NCBI GenBank assembly: GCA_951812665.1
Contig: CATOST010000030.1
Location: forward strand, 1-64,000
Direction: 5' to 3'
From: an uncultured Acidobacteriota bacterium
GTDB taxonomy: Bacteria; Acidobacteriota; UBA6911; RPQK01; JAJDTT01
Length of the DNA: 64,000 bases
The first letter of the stretch is position 1; each line of letters starts with the position of its first letter. Below are positions 35,810-45,242 of this stretch, piece by piece. The position numbers and the translations under genes are program-made. A model generated the notes under the pieces. The model did not search any database, was not told where the DNA came from, and was given only the letters and a program-made list of their open reading frames with translations.

Positions 35810-36748
35810 TCATTCGGAAACCGGTTCCAACCAGTGCGGCAGTTCTTCCTGCATTCGGTTCCGGTAGATCGCAAATGCTTCCTCGCTAGCCCCCAGATAA
35901 GGTGGCAGTAGCCGGAGGGGAAACCCGGGATGATGGAGCCTAAAGATCAGTTTATCGTAGGTGCCGTCCATGTGGCTTCCATTCATTGGCAGGTCTCGCA
36001 AGATACTCGAATGATGATTCAGGTCCTTGAGGAGCTGCCTTACGCGTTCTTTGTCGCTGCCTGTTTGCCCTAACTCGAAGAGTTCATTGGCCAATAGGCG
36101 ATTCGAAGCGGCCATGGATATCAACTGACCACATGTGAGGCCCTGCAGGCTCGCTTCAGCATACCCGATGTCGCCAACGAAATGGCAGAGCTGGGGAGCC
36201 TGTTCAACGGCAGACCGGATCGTGGACATTCCGACTCGTCCGGCCCATTTGACCGCGACCAGATTCGGATGACGTTCTGCCAGTACGGATAGTTCCCCAG
36301 GGCTCAACCAGCGCAGTCCCCTGGGAACGTTATAGAAAAGAAAGGAACAGTCAGGGTTTCGCCCGCAGGTTGTTTCGAAAAAAAGATCCCTTTCGAGATC
36401 ATTCAGTTCTCCCCATGAAGGAAACGACAGCTGATAGCTGCCGAAACCGAGCGCGCGACCCACCTCAATCCGTTCCTGGATCTGTGGAATGGAAAGAGCG
36501 ATAATGCCCAGTTGCCTAAGGCTGGTCTTGCCTTCGGTTTCTTCGGCAAAAACACGGGAATTGCTTTCAAACTGTTTCAGGGTCAGCGCGTAGCCTTCCC
36601 CCGCCGTACCGTACAAATAAATGCTCGTGTGGCCTTTAGCTAGCTGGCCGCGGACGACATCTCGAAACAGGGATTCATCCAATTCGAAACGGTCGGTCCA
36701 GGGAAGTGCGCAACTACACAAGATTCGGGGACTCAGTCTGGGTTTCAT
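35810..36748 (-). CDS. DapA/NAL-superfamily aldolase-lyase (divergent)
   Basis: 312 aa from the ATG at 36748; a TTG at 36763 is the only longer option. Schiff-base lysine K167 in LVAVKWAG and tyrosine Y139 in FLFYNVPRG are conserved; the substrate loop reads YGTAGEGY where lysine-pathway enzymes have GTTGE. It is divergent enough that dihydrodipicolinate synthesis is unlikely; a 2-keto-acid aldolase role fits the neighbours. Convergent with the enolase-superfamily gene. Confidence 0.8.
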   Translation of the reverse strand: MKPRLSPRILCSCALPWTDRFELDESLFRDVVRGQLAKGHTSIYLYGTAGEGYALTLKQFESNSRVFAEETEGKTSLRQLGIIALSIPQIQERIEVGRALGFGSYQLSFPSWGELNDLERDLFFETTCGRNPDCSFLFYNVPRGLRWLSPGELSVLAERHPNLVAVKWAGRVGMSTIRSAVEQAPQLCHFVGDIGYAEASLQGLTCGQLISMAASNRLLANELFELGQTGSDKERVRQLLKDLNHHSSILRDLPMNGSHMDGTYDKLIFRLHHPGFPLRLLPPYLGASEEAFAIYRNRMQEELPHWLEPVSE

Positions 36749-37198
36749 GTAAACGCTCGACAAGAATTATTGTATGATTTCTCTAGAAACCAGACAATGA
36801 AGAAGCTGGCGATAGTGTCCTTCCTGAAACCAGGCGAGCTGAACTTCCACAATCGCCCGAAGCTATTCACGGGACGAGGTCGTACATGAGCCTGCAAATT
36901 CCTGTGGTCGTCACAGCTCTCGAACGACTCTTTCCCACGGTATTCGGTTCTGTTCCCGCCCTCGAGCATCAGAGACCGTCTTCCGCTGAATCGGCTGGCT
37001 GGCTGGAAAGAAACAGATCCATCTTGCCCAACTCACTGGCGGCGGCCCACGACCGTCCGTCGCCATGGCCCAGGTCGAGGCCTGTTTGAGACTCAAAACA
37101 GAAAGGAAATCCCAATCGTGGTGGCCAGTCATCGGTCCGTCTGGGGGAGGGTCAGAGACTTTCAGGTATCTTGTCGAAGAGCCGCAGTGGGAGAAATC
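36749..37198. other. Intergenic stretch without recognised gene
   Basis: About 450 bp between divergent genes. Several short frames on both strands, none recognisable. AATTATTGTATGATTT at the left end is AT-rich and may be a promoter. Confidence 0.4.
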
Positions 37199-38020
37199 AT
37201 GTCCTTAACCTTTATTCACATCACCGACACTCATCTGGGTACCACTAGCGACGAGTTGGTTTATTTTTTCGCTCCAGGACAGGCCTTGAAGGCGGTATTG
37301 AAGCAGATCGCAGCCGATGGTGCTTATGGTGCCTCGTTTATCGCTGATACTGGAGATATGATTCGGCACTGGTCGTACCCTTCAGCTTATGAAACAGGCA
37401 AAAGGATCTATGGATTTGAAGAGAGGTCTCCAGCTCCCGGACCTCTCAGGGTGCGTGCCGAAGGAATGGACCTGCCCTGGTATTTTGTTCCGGGGAATGT
37501 GGACAACCGCCTTGAGTGCCGGAACAGGCTGTTTACTCCACACCCCGAAGCGGCACTTTTCAACTACACGTGGGAGGTGCAGGGGATTCGCTTTCTGGGC
37601 CTGGACTGGGGAGCTTACAGGACCAATCGTTACACGCTAAACTCCCAATCCTATAACTGGTTAAAGCAGCAACTGGATCAGAATTGCCCGACCATCATTC
37701 TCACTCATCATCCGCCCGTGCCCGTAGGCGTTCCCATGTTTGACGAAATGACGCCACCGGATATGAACCTTCTTCATGAACTCATTGCCGGCTCGCCGGT
37801 ACTGGCCATCTTTCACGGCCACACCCACCACCCGTGGGAGAATCGGATCGTCGGGATCCCCGTCTTCGGAACCGGATCGGTGACCTACCGGCGCTGTTTG
37901 CATCACGATTACGCCCAGGGCCTGGTGTTGGAGATCCATCCCCCACAGTATCGGGTCGTGACCATACACAATAATGGCTCGGTGAGTGCCCCGATTCACA
38001 AAGTCCCCCTGGGACCTTAG
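37199..38020 (+). CDS. Calcineurin-like metallophosphoesterase
   Basis: 273 aa, GGGAGA before the ATG at 37199. Motifs in order: HITDTHLG (first Asp and His), ADTGDM, PGNVDNR (the GNHD box with Val for His), ILTHHPP and FHGHTHHPW. The His-to-Val change in the GN.D box removes a usual catalytic histidine, so activity may be altered. No signal peptide. Substrate unknown. Confidence 0.82.
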   Translation: MSLTFIHITDTHLGTTSDELVYFFAPGQALKAVLKQIAADGAYGASFIADTGDMIRHWSYPSAYETGKRIYGFEERSPAPGPLRVRAEGMDLPWYFVPGNVDNRLECRNRLFTPHPEAALFNYTWEVQGIRFLGLDWGAYRTNRYTLNSQSYNWLKQQLDQNCPTIILTHHPPVPVGVPMFDEMTPPDMNLLHELIAGSPVLAIFHGHTHHPWENRIVGIPVFGTGSVTYRRCLHHDYAQGLVLEIHPPQYRVVTIHNNGSVSAPIHKVPLGP

Positions 38021-38108
38021 TCCTCCCTCGAGAAGCTCGGAAGTTCGATTTAATCTTGCCGGTTGCTGGAAAAGAAAAGCTCAAGATCGATCTGTTCACA
38101 CAACAGAC

Positions 38109-39947
38109 CTACGCTTTTGAGGTCGACAGCCGCACCTGAAGCAACTCTACGGGCACCGACGGGTCACCTTGCTGAGCTGGTTGCACCTTCAACTTGAAAG
38201 AATTTGGTCCTTTCCTGATCAGATTCCCGGGCACCGGCAGGCCGGTCCACGACTCCTGGCTACGCCCCGAGAATTCGACCCCGGAAGGGAAACCGTTTTT
38301 GAAAGTTATCCCTTCCCCTCCGTGTTCGGAAGACGTTCTGGAAACGGGAGTATCATTGAGTGTCCAGCTCACGCGCTGCTGATCTACATCTCCCTTCCAC
38401 TGGGTGAGGAGCATGGCCCGCTTTATGGAGTCCGGAGCATCCAAGACAGTCAACGTACACTCCACGCTACCCGCCCCACTGACGGTAGTGATTGCGCGCG
38501 GAATCTGAGCAGGATAGCAGGCATCGGCCAGAGCCCCCTGGCCAGGCCGAACCGGAAAATCGGGGTCGACCTGATACAGCTTGTTTCCGTGAGCCAGCTC
38601 GCCGGACTCTGCCAGCCTCGGCACTGTGCCAAAGTCCTCCGGATCGGTGGGTCCGTGATGAGTGTGCCAGTCATAGAGGTAGATGCCATCGACTCCTTCG
38701 TGCCAGAAACGGTAGGCGGCGGCACGAACCGCGTCATAGTTGGAAGGATCGTCGTTGACGATGGCCGGGTCCCGGACATCGAACTTGGGCCGGCCAGTTC
38801 GGAACAGGGGGTGAATACGGTCCAGGCACCCGTAAACCGGGACCTCGTGCCGATGTCCCAATTCAACCCATTCGTTCATGGGAATGGAAAAGGGCATCAA
38901 TCCCGACCCGGCCATCAACAAGTCGACCCATCCCTGCTCCGTCCAGGTTTTCGGATCCAGTCCTACCGCAAGACACAGCTCCAAGCTGTCCGGTACACGC
39001 ACGGCAAGGAGAATCGGCCGGCCTTTCTGCTGAGCGTAGTGATCGAGCCGCTGGCGGACCCGGTGAACGAAATCATTCATGATGGGGATGTTTCGCCGCT
39101 GCTCGCCCAGCTTGAAGAACATGGGCATCCGGATCCAGTCCAGTTCAATTCCGTCGACGTCATAGCGCTGGCAGATTCCTTCGACGACTTCCAGATAACG
39201 GGCCCGGGTTCCCTCCAGTGCGTAATTGTAGGCAGGCCACGACCAGAGATCCCGGGACGCCAAGCCTCTCCGGCCCAGCACATCCTTTAGGGGATTCTCC
39301 TCGACGACTTGACGCCTCAGCTCGGACTCTGACGGGAGTACGTTAGAGGGAGTCTCGCCCTGCTGCGCCCTCTGTTCCTCCAGCCGGATGAATTTCATGG
39401 CCCAGGGCAAATATTTTTGCTCCCAATGTTCCTGTGAGATGTAACCGAGAAGCAGCTCCGGGTTCTGGAGCCGAAACGGCACCCAATATCCTCGATTGGG
39501 CGGGAAGTAAGCGGCATGCGTATCGTTCATTCGAATGGAATAGAAGAACTCCATCCCGTTACGGCGTGCGAAGTCGACGACGTGTTTGACCGGGTTGGGC
39601 GCCAGGACGGCAATCCTCTCGGTAGGAAACTCCCAATCGGGCTCGTTCGTATGGCCGTTGTAAAAGATGGAGTTCACCTGAGTTCCTTCCAGGTATTTCA
39701 TGGTGTAACTCAAATATTGATCCACCGAACGAACCGGTGCTGGGAACGTTCCCCGTCCACGGGCAGTACTCTGGATGTCACTTCCATCGTTGTTCCACAC
39801 CAACCGGCGTTTACGGCGGCGGGCCGCAAGGCGGTCTTTCGGGATCGATCTTGACCTCCCGGCAGGCCCTGCACTCTCCTGACTACAGCCCGTAGCCAGT
39901 GCAGCCACCGTCGCCACTTCTTTCAAAAAGGTTCTTCGATTCTCCAA
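38109..39947 (-). CDS. Exported glycoside hydrolase-like TIM-barrel protein
   Basis: About 612 aa from a TTG at 39947, chosen because GAGGAGG lies at correct spacing and the export signal starts there (ENRRTFLKEVATVAALATGC, with twin arginine and a possible lipobox). Core motifs shared with 6705-8558: WNNDGSDIQS, TNEPDWEFP, FFYSIRMND, VDGIELDWIRM, DGIYLYDWHTHHGP. The longer frame to 40073 has no plausible signal. Likely a lipoprotein acting on glycans. Confidence 0.8.
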   Translation of the reverse strand: MENRRTFLKEVATVAALATGCSQESAGPAGRSRSIPKDRLAARRRKRRLVWNNDGSDIQSTARGRGTFPAPVRSVDQYLSYTMKYLEGTQVNSIFYNGHTNEPDWEFPTERIAVLAPNPVKHVVDFARRNGMEFFYSIRMNDTHAAYFPPNRGYWVPFRLQNPELLLGYISQEHWEQKYLPWAMKFIRLEEQRAQQGETPSNVLPSESELRRQVVEENPLKDVLGRRGLASRDLWSWPAYNYALEGTRARYLEVVEGICQRYDVDGIELDWIRMPMFFKLGEQRRNIPIMNDFVHRVRQRLDHYAQQKGRPILLAVRVPDSLELCLAVGLDPKTWTEQGWVDLLMAGSGLMPFSIPMNEWVELGHRHEVPVYGCLDRIHPLFRTGRPKFDVRDPAIVNDDPSNYDAVRAAAYRFWHEGVDGIYLYDWHTHHGPTDPEDFGTVPRLAESGELAHGNKLYQVDPDFPVRPGQGALADACYPAQIPRAITTVSGAGSVECTLTVLDAPDSIKRAMLLTQWKGDVDQQRVSWTLNDTPVSRTSSEHGGEGITFKNGFPSGVEFSGRSQESWTGLPVPGNLIRKGPNSFKLKVQPAQQGDPSVPVELLQVRLSTSKA

Positions 39948-40176
39948 TTCGTTCCTCCTCAGTGAGTTCTTCCTGTCGGCATTACGTCGCCAGCTCCCAC
40001 CAAGCCCTTGGTGGAAGTCTGATGACGGCTTCCTGCAGTGCGGAAGCCGGTCCTCCACTCTAAAATGGGGCACTCCAGGTTCTTTTCCGCAGCACCGGGC
40101 CGGTTCCTGTCCGTGCCTGACTTAAGACTCATGACGGACTGCACCTCGGGAGCCAATCCACCCATCCGATCGAGTG

Positions 40177-41442
40177 CTAGGCGCGCTCGATCTCGGCTTC
40201 CAACAAATAGATTCGGCTGCGCTCGCTGGAATCGGAAGGCACCGGCTCCCAGCCAAACGGAGTCCGGTCGTAAACGAGAAAAACGCGGTTCGGAGAAACC
40301 TCGATCACATCGATGTAGGCCGATGTCTGCTTTGCATTCATCTGAAAGGAACTTGGAACCGTTCGATTATGATGAGCCATGAGGTCGACGAATTCCCATT
40401 TCTGGCCCCGTGAATCGCCGGAAATCCACAAAAAGAGTCCCGGCCGACCGGTCACGAGCGTCAAAGCACCATTGGCCAGCCGCACCATCTGGGGGGCGAC
40501 ACTGTATGCCGGCAGCCGGTCGACCTGAGACCAACTCTTTCCCCCGTCAGCGCTGTAGGCGCGCGCCAAATTCTGATCTTTTCCGGTACCGACTCGGCTC
40601 ACACACATCAGGTCTCCGTCTGCCAGTTGCACAAGGCAGGGCTCGTCGAAGCCCTCTTTGGCGTCCGGTACGGAGTCGGGTCCGGCGATTGTGGACAGGT
40701 AGCGCCAGTGACGCCCTCCATCGTCCGAGGCCACTGCGACGGTGCCCCACCGAGTGTCACCCTGGAACCGTACAGAGATCGTAGCGACGTATTGGTCCAG
40801 TTCCAAAATATCGCTGAACCAATTTATTCGGGCCCACCAAGTGCGGCTCTCCTGGGGCCAGGGTTCGACATCACGCGGCAGTCCTTCCACCACAGCCCCC
40901 CACGGCTCTACCGTATAGCGCTTCCCTCCCCGATCGTACGTCCATCGATGTGCGGAGAAGCGGCGAAGCTGTCCGGCGGGATCGGGTTTCAAGAAGGTCG
41001 AGGTGCCGATGATCCGGCCATCGGGCAGACTGATCCTGGGCTCACCGCAGCCGTTGTGAAATCCATTCACATCGTAAGCAAAATCAAAGGTCAGTCCCTG
41101 GTCCGTGGAAACGTAGACCGCCTGAGTGTTCGTGAGATTGATATTGACATCCGCGTTCAGGGAATGATTGAGCATCAACTCACCAGTCGAAAACTTCTCC
41201 AGGCTCGGATACCAGCAGCGTCCGGACGTTGCTTCGGCGACTACCCGAGGTTGGCCTAGCCGCAGGCGAAAATCTCTGATTTGGATCTCCTCTCGTAACA
41301 TGGTGAAACTCCTGGTAGATTTCGCTGACAAGCCTGCGACGCCAATAGCGGCCAGATGCCTCGATCCAACCTGAATGAAGTCGCGCCGGCTGGACTGCTT
41401 CTCCAAACTTCTCCGATACCGGTTCTTCCTTGTGGAGCCCAC
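40177..41442 (-). CDS. Tat-exported sialidase-like (BNR/Asp-box) protein
   Basis: 421 aa, GTG start with TAGGAGGGG upstream. Twin-arginine signal (SSRRDFIQVGSRH). Asp-boxes are few and partly degenerate: STDQGLTFDF, SDDGGRHWRY and SADGGKSWSQ. The C-terminal part (VTGRPGLFLWISGDSRGQ, AHHNRTVP, TSAYIDVIEV, FLVYDRTPFGW) is closely similar to the partial gene at 2-733. It probably acts in the periplasm on oligosaccharides; linkage unknown. Confidence 0.83.
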   Translation of the reverse strand: MGSTRKNRYRRSLEKQSSRRDFIQVGSRHLAAIGVAGLSAKSTRSFTMLREEIQIRDFRLRLGQPRVVAEATSGRCWYPSLEKFSTGELMLNHSLNADVNINLTNTQAVYVSTDQGLTFDFAYDVNGFHNGCGEPRISLPDGRIIGTSTFLKPDPAGQLRRFSAHRWTYDRGGKRYTVEPWGAVVEGLPRDVEPWPQESRTWWARINWFSDILELDQYVATISVRFQGDTRWGTVAVASDDGGRHWRYLSTIAGPDSVPDAKEGFDEPCLVQLADGDLMCVSRVGTGKDQNLARAYSADGGKSWSQVDRLPAYSVAPQMVRLANGALTLVTGRPGLFLWISGDSRGQKWEFVDLMAHHNRTVPSSFQMNAKQTSAYIDVIEVSPNRVFLVYDRTPFGWEPVPSDSSERSRIYLLEAEIERA

Positions 41443-41646
41443 AGTCCCCTCCTATACGAATAATTCAAAGGCTCTTTGATCTTTTTGAATCGACTGGAGT
41501 GGAATCCGTTTTGCGTTTCCAAATGGATGGCCACTCCCTGTAACAGCCGCGCCCAAGTGCCCTCACTCGGAGTCCCTTCTGGTGAGCGAGGGGTACTTCA
41601 GTCGAACAATCACAGCGGCTTGCTTTCCCCAATACGTCTCTGTTCT

Positions 41647-44124
41647 TCAGTGTCGCACCACGAAGTAAGAAATTAGCAGCCATGGCAGCAGCGCCAGACC
41701 GCCCCACATGAGATTTGTCTTCCATCCCTTTCCGCGCGTTGGAAGCATGCACAAGAGCGGGCCACAAATCAGGCCCGCCAGTAAGGAAACGACGGCAATC
41801 CATTGAAAGCTCACACCGGGCTGGCCGGTCAACACGTCCCAAAAGGCGATCAGAGCGCCCGCCAAAAAACTGTAAATGGCCCCAAACGCCGCCCCAAAGG
41901 GGGTGGCAAAGGATACGAACAAGGCTAGAAAGAAGAGAATAAACAGGGGGACCAGAAAGAGGTAGTTGGTCTTGACTGCCACCTCTTGGATGTTACCGGG
42001 CACCTTACCGATGACCGAACTGATCAAGACCACGGCTACTCCAATGCCAACAGTTAGATAGCGGGCAGTCGCCAAGTGATGTCTTTCCCTTTCCCTCTTG
42101 GACCGGTTGAGAAAATCGACCATGATGACCGTAGAAACAGAGTTGATCCCGGAATCAAGGCTGGACATCACGGCGGCAAACATTGCCACGATTACCAATC
42201 CGGCCAGGCCGATCGGGAGATAGTTTGCAACGTAGTGCGGAAAAATATAGTCGGCATCTTTAGCCAGGCTTTGACCGTCGGGAATGAGGTGCGGATTCAC
42301 AGTGAAAAAGCCGAGCAGCGCAAATCCGACTAACGCCAGGACCACGGTAATGAAGATGCCGGCCACGGAGTTGACCAAGAAAGCGCGTCGTGCCGCCGTG
42401 ACGTCTCGGGTGGCCAGATAGCGTTGAATCGCCAGTTGGTCGGAGCCGGCAGTACAAATCCAGAAGATCAGACTGTTCAAAAAGGCTCCCACGACGGTGG
42501 CGCGCACTGCCGGGTCCAACGAGAAAAAGGGCTGAACGTCCCAGTTGGGGGCCCACGATGTCGGAAACCAAGCGTAAAAACTGCCCAACTCACGATTGAT
42601 CATAACTATGGTGAGGACCGCACCCCCAAAAAGAATGAAAAACTGCGTCACGTCGGTGATCACCACGGCACGCAAGCCGCCCAGTGCTGTGTAAATCACG
42701 GTAATGAATCCCGCCACGATCACGATATACGGGAGGGTTTCCAGAGGCCAACCCAGTACCACGACCATGACTCTTCCCGTGAGGTAAATCATCAGCGCCA
42801 TCCATACCAGCCGGGTGAGGATGAAAATGAACGAGCCCAGCAATCGGATGCGGATTCCGAGCCGGCCTTCCAGAATCTCGTAGGCGCTAGTGACGGGCAG
42901 ACGCACCAGATACGGAATCAGGCCGTAGCCGACAATGACATAGATGAGCGGGATCATTGCCACGCTGGCGAGAACTACGGGGCCATGTTTGATCATCTCC
43001 CCGGGATGAGCCAGGTAGGAAACCGTACTGAGTAGAGTGGCGAAAAGGGATATGCCGATGGCAAAGGAGTTCATTTTTCGTCCGCCCACGAAAAACTCCT
43101 CGGTGCTTTTCATCTTGCGCGATAGAAACCAACCGACCCCCAATACCGCAGTGCCGTAAAAAAGCATCACGGTCCAATCCAGCCAACTCAAACCCCGATG
43201 TTGCCGCCGCTCGATGCGCAAGAGGGCGTTAGCCGCGCCGACGCGAACATCGACGTCCTCGCTCCTCAACAGAACTTCCAGCACGCCCTCATCTTGCCGA
43301 TCTCCCGAAGCTCCGAGGGCTCCGCACACTTCGACTTTCTGCGCCGTGTTCCCCGTAGTGACGTATTTCAACAACTCCTGCCGAGCCTTCGATCTGCGTT
43401 CTCCGGAGGAATGGACGACACAGGCGCCCAGGGCATAGACTCGGCTGTGGTCCTCCGAGGATGTGCCGAACGCGACTCGCTCCAATCGATTCAAGGTAGC
43501 GGGCTGGATTTTTTTCAAGTTCCGCAATGCGTAACTGGCGCTGGCGCGTCCGTCCGAAAAGTCTAGGAGCTTAGTCAAGGCCACTTCGTCTTCAGCGTCC
43601 CCTGAGTTGGCCAGGGCCCACCTGGCGAAGGCGCGAAAAGAACCTGTATCCTCCCTCGCGACACGTAGGAGTTCCGCCGGCCGTTCGGAGTAGCCCAGTT
43701 TGGCTAGGGCTTCCACGGCATACACTCGGTCCGCTCCTTGAACATCCAAAAAGGCGTCGCGGATTTTCCCTACATAACCTTTAGCGGTGGCTTGGTCATT
43801 ACCCTGCGCTCTGGCGAGCGCTCTCCACAACCCGATCCGATAATCGGGGCCTGAGTCTGCCAATTCCTCTTCCAGCGCTTCCTTGACTCCCGCGTAGTAG
43901 CCATTCCAGAGCAGTGCCTCCGCGGCTCGCACCTTGGACCACTGGCGGCCCTCTTCCAATGCCTGACGAAGGATGTAAACCGTCTGTTCCCGACGTTCAC
44001 CCAGCGGAGTCGATGACGCTGTGGGCGCGGCACCAACCCAAGCCATGGACAGGATCAAGCTCAGCCCGATTATCCGGAGCAGCAAGTAAACGGGCGCGAT
44101 GCCGAAAACGTCGGAGAAGCGCAC
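41647..44124 (-). CDS. SSS-family sodium/solute symporter with N-terminal HEAT-like domain
   Basis: About 825 aa if the GTG at 44124 is used; the true start is uncertain (ATG at 44046 and GTG at 44355 are alternatives, none with a well-placed ribosome site). An N-terminal hydrophobic segment (LLLRIIGLSLILSMAWVGAA) and about 200 residues of helical HEAT-like repeats (RAFARWALANSGDAEDEVAL, VRVGAANALLRI) precede a complete symporter with about 13 membrane segments, including GRKMNSFAIGISLFATLLS and GSDQLAIQRYLATRD. Sodium-coupled uptake of sugars, sialic or organic acids is typical. Confidence 0.83.
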   Translation of the reverse strand: MRFSDVFGIAPVYLLLRIIGLSLILSMAWVGAAPTASSTPLGERREQTVYILRQALEEGRQWSKVRAAEALLWNGYYAGVKEALEEELADSGPDYRIGLWRALARAQGNDQATAKGYVGKIRDAFLDVQGADRVYAVEALAKLGYSERPAELLRVAREDTGSFRAFARWALANSGDAEDEVALTKLLDFSDGRASASYALRNLKKIQPATLNRLERVAFGTSSEDHSRVYALGACVVHSSGERRSKARQELLKYVTTGNTAQKVEVCGALGASGDRQDEGVLEVLLRSEDVDVRVGAANALLRIERRQHRGLSWLDWTVMLFYGTAVLGVGWFLSRKMKSTEEFFVGGRKMNSFAIGISLFATLLSTVSYLAHPGEMIKHGPVVLASVAMIPLIYVIVGYGLIPYLVRLPVTSAYEILEGRLGIRIRLLGSFIFILTRLVWMALMIYLTGRVMVVVLGWPLETLPYIVIVAGFITVIYTALGGLRAVVITDVTQFFILFGGAVLTIVMINRELGSFYAWFPTSWAPNWDVQPFFSLDPAVRATVVGAFLNSLIFWICTAGSDQLAIQRYLATRDVTAARRAFLVNSVAGIFITVVLALVGFALLGFFTVNPHLIPDGQSLAKDADYIFPHYVANYLPIGLAGLVIVAMFAAVMSSLDSGINSVSTVIMVDFLNRSKRERERHHLATARYLTVGIGVAVVLISSVIGKVPGNIQEVAVKTNYLFLVPLFILFFLALFVSFATPFGAAFGAIYSFLAGALIAFWDVLTGQPGVSFQWIAVVSLLAGLICGPLLCMLPTRGKGWKTNLMWGGLALLPWLLISYFVVRH

Positions 44125-44261
44125 TCCTCCGTGGGGCTTGCACGTTTCGTCGATCCTGTCAGAGAGACTAGGCTTTACGGGGATCCGGATTCTTGAAATT
44201 ACGTCGTGGCACCAGGGTGTTGCCGATTCGCTCACACCTATTTCGCCCCGGAATATCGCAC

Positions 44262-44470
44262 AGGTTGGCCGAGCCGGCTGCGGTACGTCCAGACACTGAA
44301 CGGCATCAACTTCGTCTTCCATCCCTCGATCCAACGGGATCAGTTCGACGCACACTACGAACTTGGTTGCCTGGAGCAGCAGGAGAATGTCGTCATCCTC
44401 GGACCCCCGGCGCTGACAAGACGCACGTAGTGATCAGCTTGGCGATCACCGTGGCTCTAAAGCGGCGGCT
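44262..44470 (+). pseudogene. IstB (IS21 helper ATPase) fragment, frameshifted
   Basis: RLRYVQTLNGINFVFHPSI, RDQFDAHYELGCLEQQENV and VILGPP match the N-terminal half of IS21 IstB. A one-base deletion near 44408 then shifts the frame to GADKTHVVISLAITVALKRR, which completes the Walker A motif (GPPG..KTH). No IstA or complete end was found. It overlaps the longest possible start of the symporter gene. Confidence 0.7.
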
Positions 44471-45242
44471 CAGGACCGGCGGCATTCCAGCCGCCGCCCC
44501 CCTTGGGAGCATGAGGGAAAAGTATGTCGCCCCTCCAAGTCGCCCCTTGAGAAGAGACGAATGAGGGTGCGGACGAGGGGCGCCCGTACACTTTTCCAAA
44601 AAGCTGTAACCCGGCCCGCTGAAATCGGGTTCTGGTTCGTAGATTCACCGGTGGCGGGAGATCAGGTGCGATCAGACCATGTATCGGATACCCCATCGAA
44701 TCCGGAGCACAAGATAGGAATTGCTCAGCGTCACGGTCCCGAGCCGACGTGCACTCCTGTCAATAACAGACCTAGGATCCATTATAACTTATACCTATCA
44801 GACTTAGAAGCTTCACCAGACTCAAATTGATGATGTCACCGAGTCAAAAACGTCTTCGGACTCTCCCCCTTTCGGGAAAGTCCGATCAGCTCCACTTGTC
44901 AAATCATTTGATCCTCCTGGCATCAATTACTTGAGAAGATTCCACCTCGTGTTTGGGATACTCCTGTCCTCGGTGATCTTGACAATGGGGTCTGGAATTC
45001 CCTTTTTTCTGACTCGCCTTACGGGACTGCTTCGGGAACACCTTCACCAAGGCCCGTCGTTACTGCATCTGGAGATTATTGGGGTCCTTCCCTAGGTCAT
45101 TCCAGCTACCGTTCTTGGTTGAGGCAACAATTCCGTTTCGGGAACTTTCATCGTGACGAAACTCGGCGCTTTACCGCCAACGTGATGGAAACTATCCTTG
45201 TCCCGAAAGCAACCTGATTCCTGACCTTGGTCTGAAGCAGCA
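44471..45242. other. Intergenic stretch, probably decayed mobile DNA
   Basis: About 770 bp without a recognisable gene. It contains a GGCGGC-ATTCCA-GCCGCC inverted repeat (about 44479-44496) and the candidate operator at 44782-44794. Short frames on both strands have no family resemblance. Confidence 0.4.
44782..44794. promoter_or_regulatory. Candidate operator, TTATA-N3-TATAA type
   Basis: TTATAACTTATAC, one mismatch to the inverted repeat. The nearest downstream start is the amidohydrolase at 45243, about 450 bp away, so it may be orphaned. Confidence 0.35.

Noticed and set aside
21545..36748. A complete sialic acid catabolic operon
   Set aside because: Sialidase-like genes, a DapA/NAL-superfamily gene and an SSS transporter are present, but no NanE, NanK, NagA or NagB was found and the lyase has a divergent substrate loop.
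44124..44355. Longer start of the symporter gene at 44355
   Set aside because: The extra residues lie antisense to the IstB relic and carry no signal or domain.
44479..44496. GGCGGC inverted repeat as a terminator
   Set aside because: No T-tract follows and no gene ends there.
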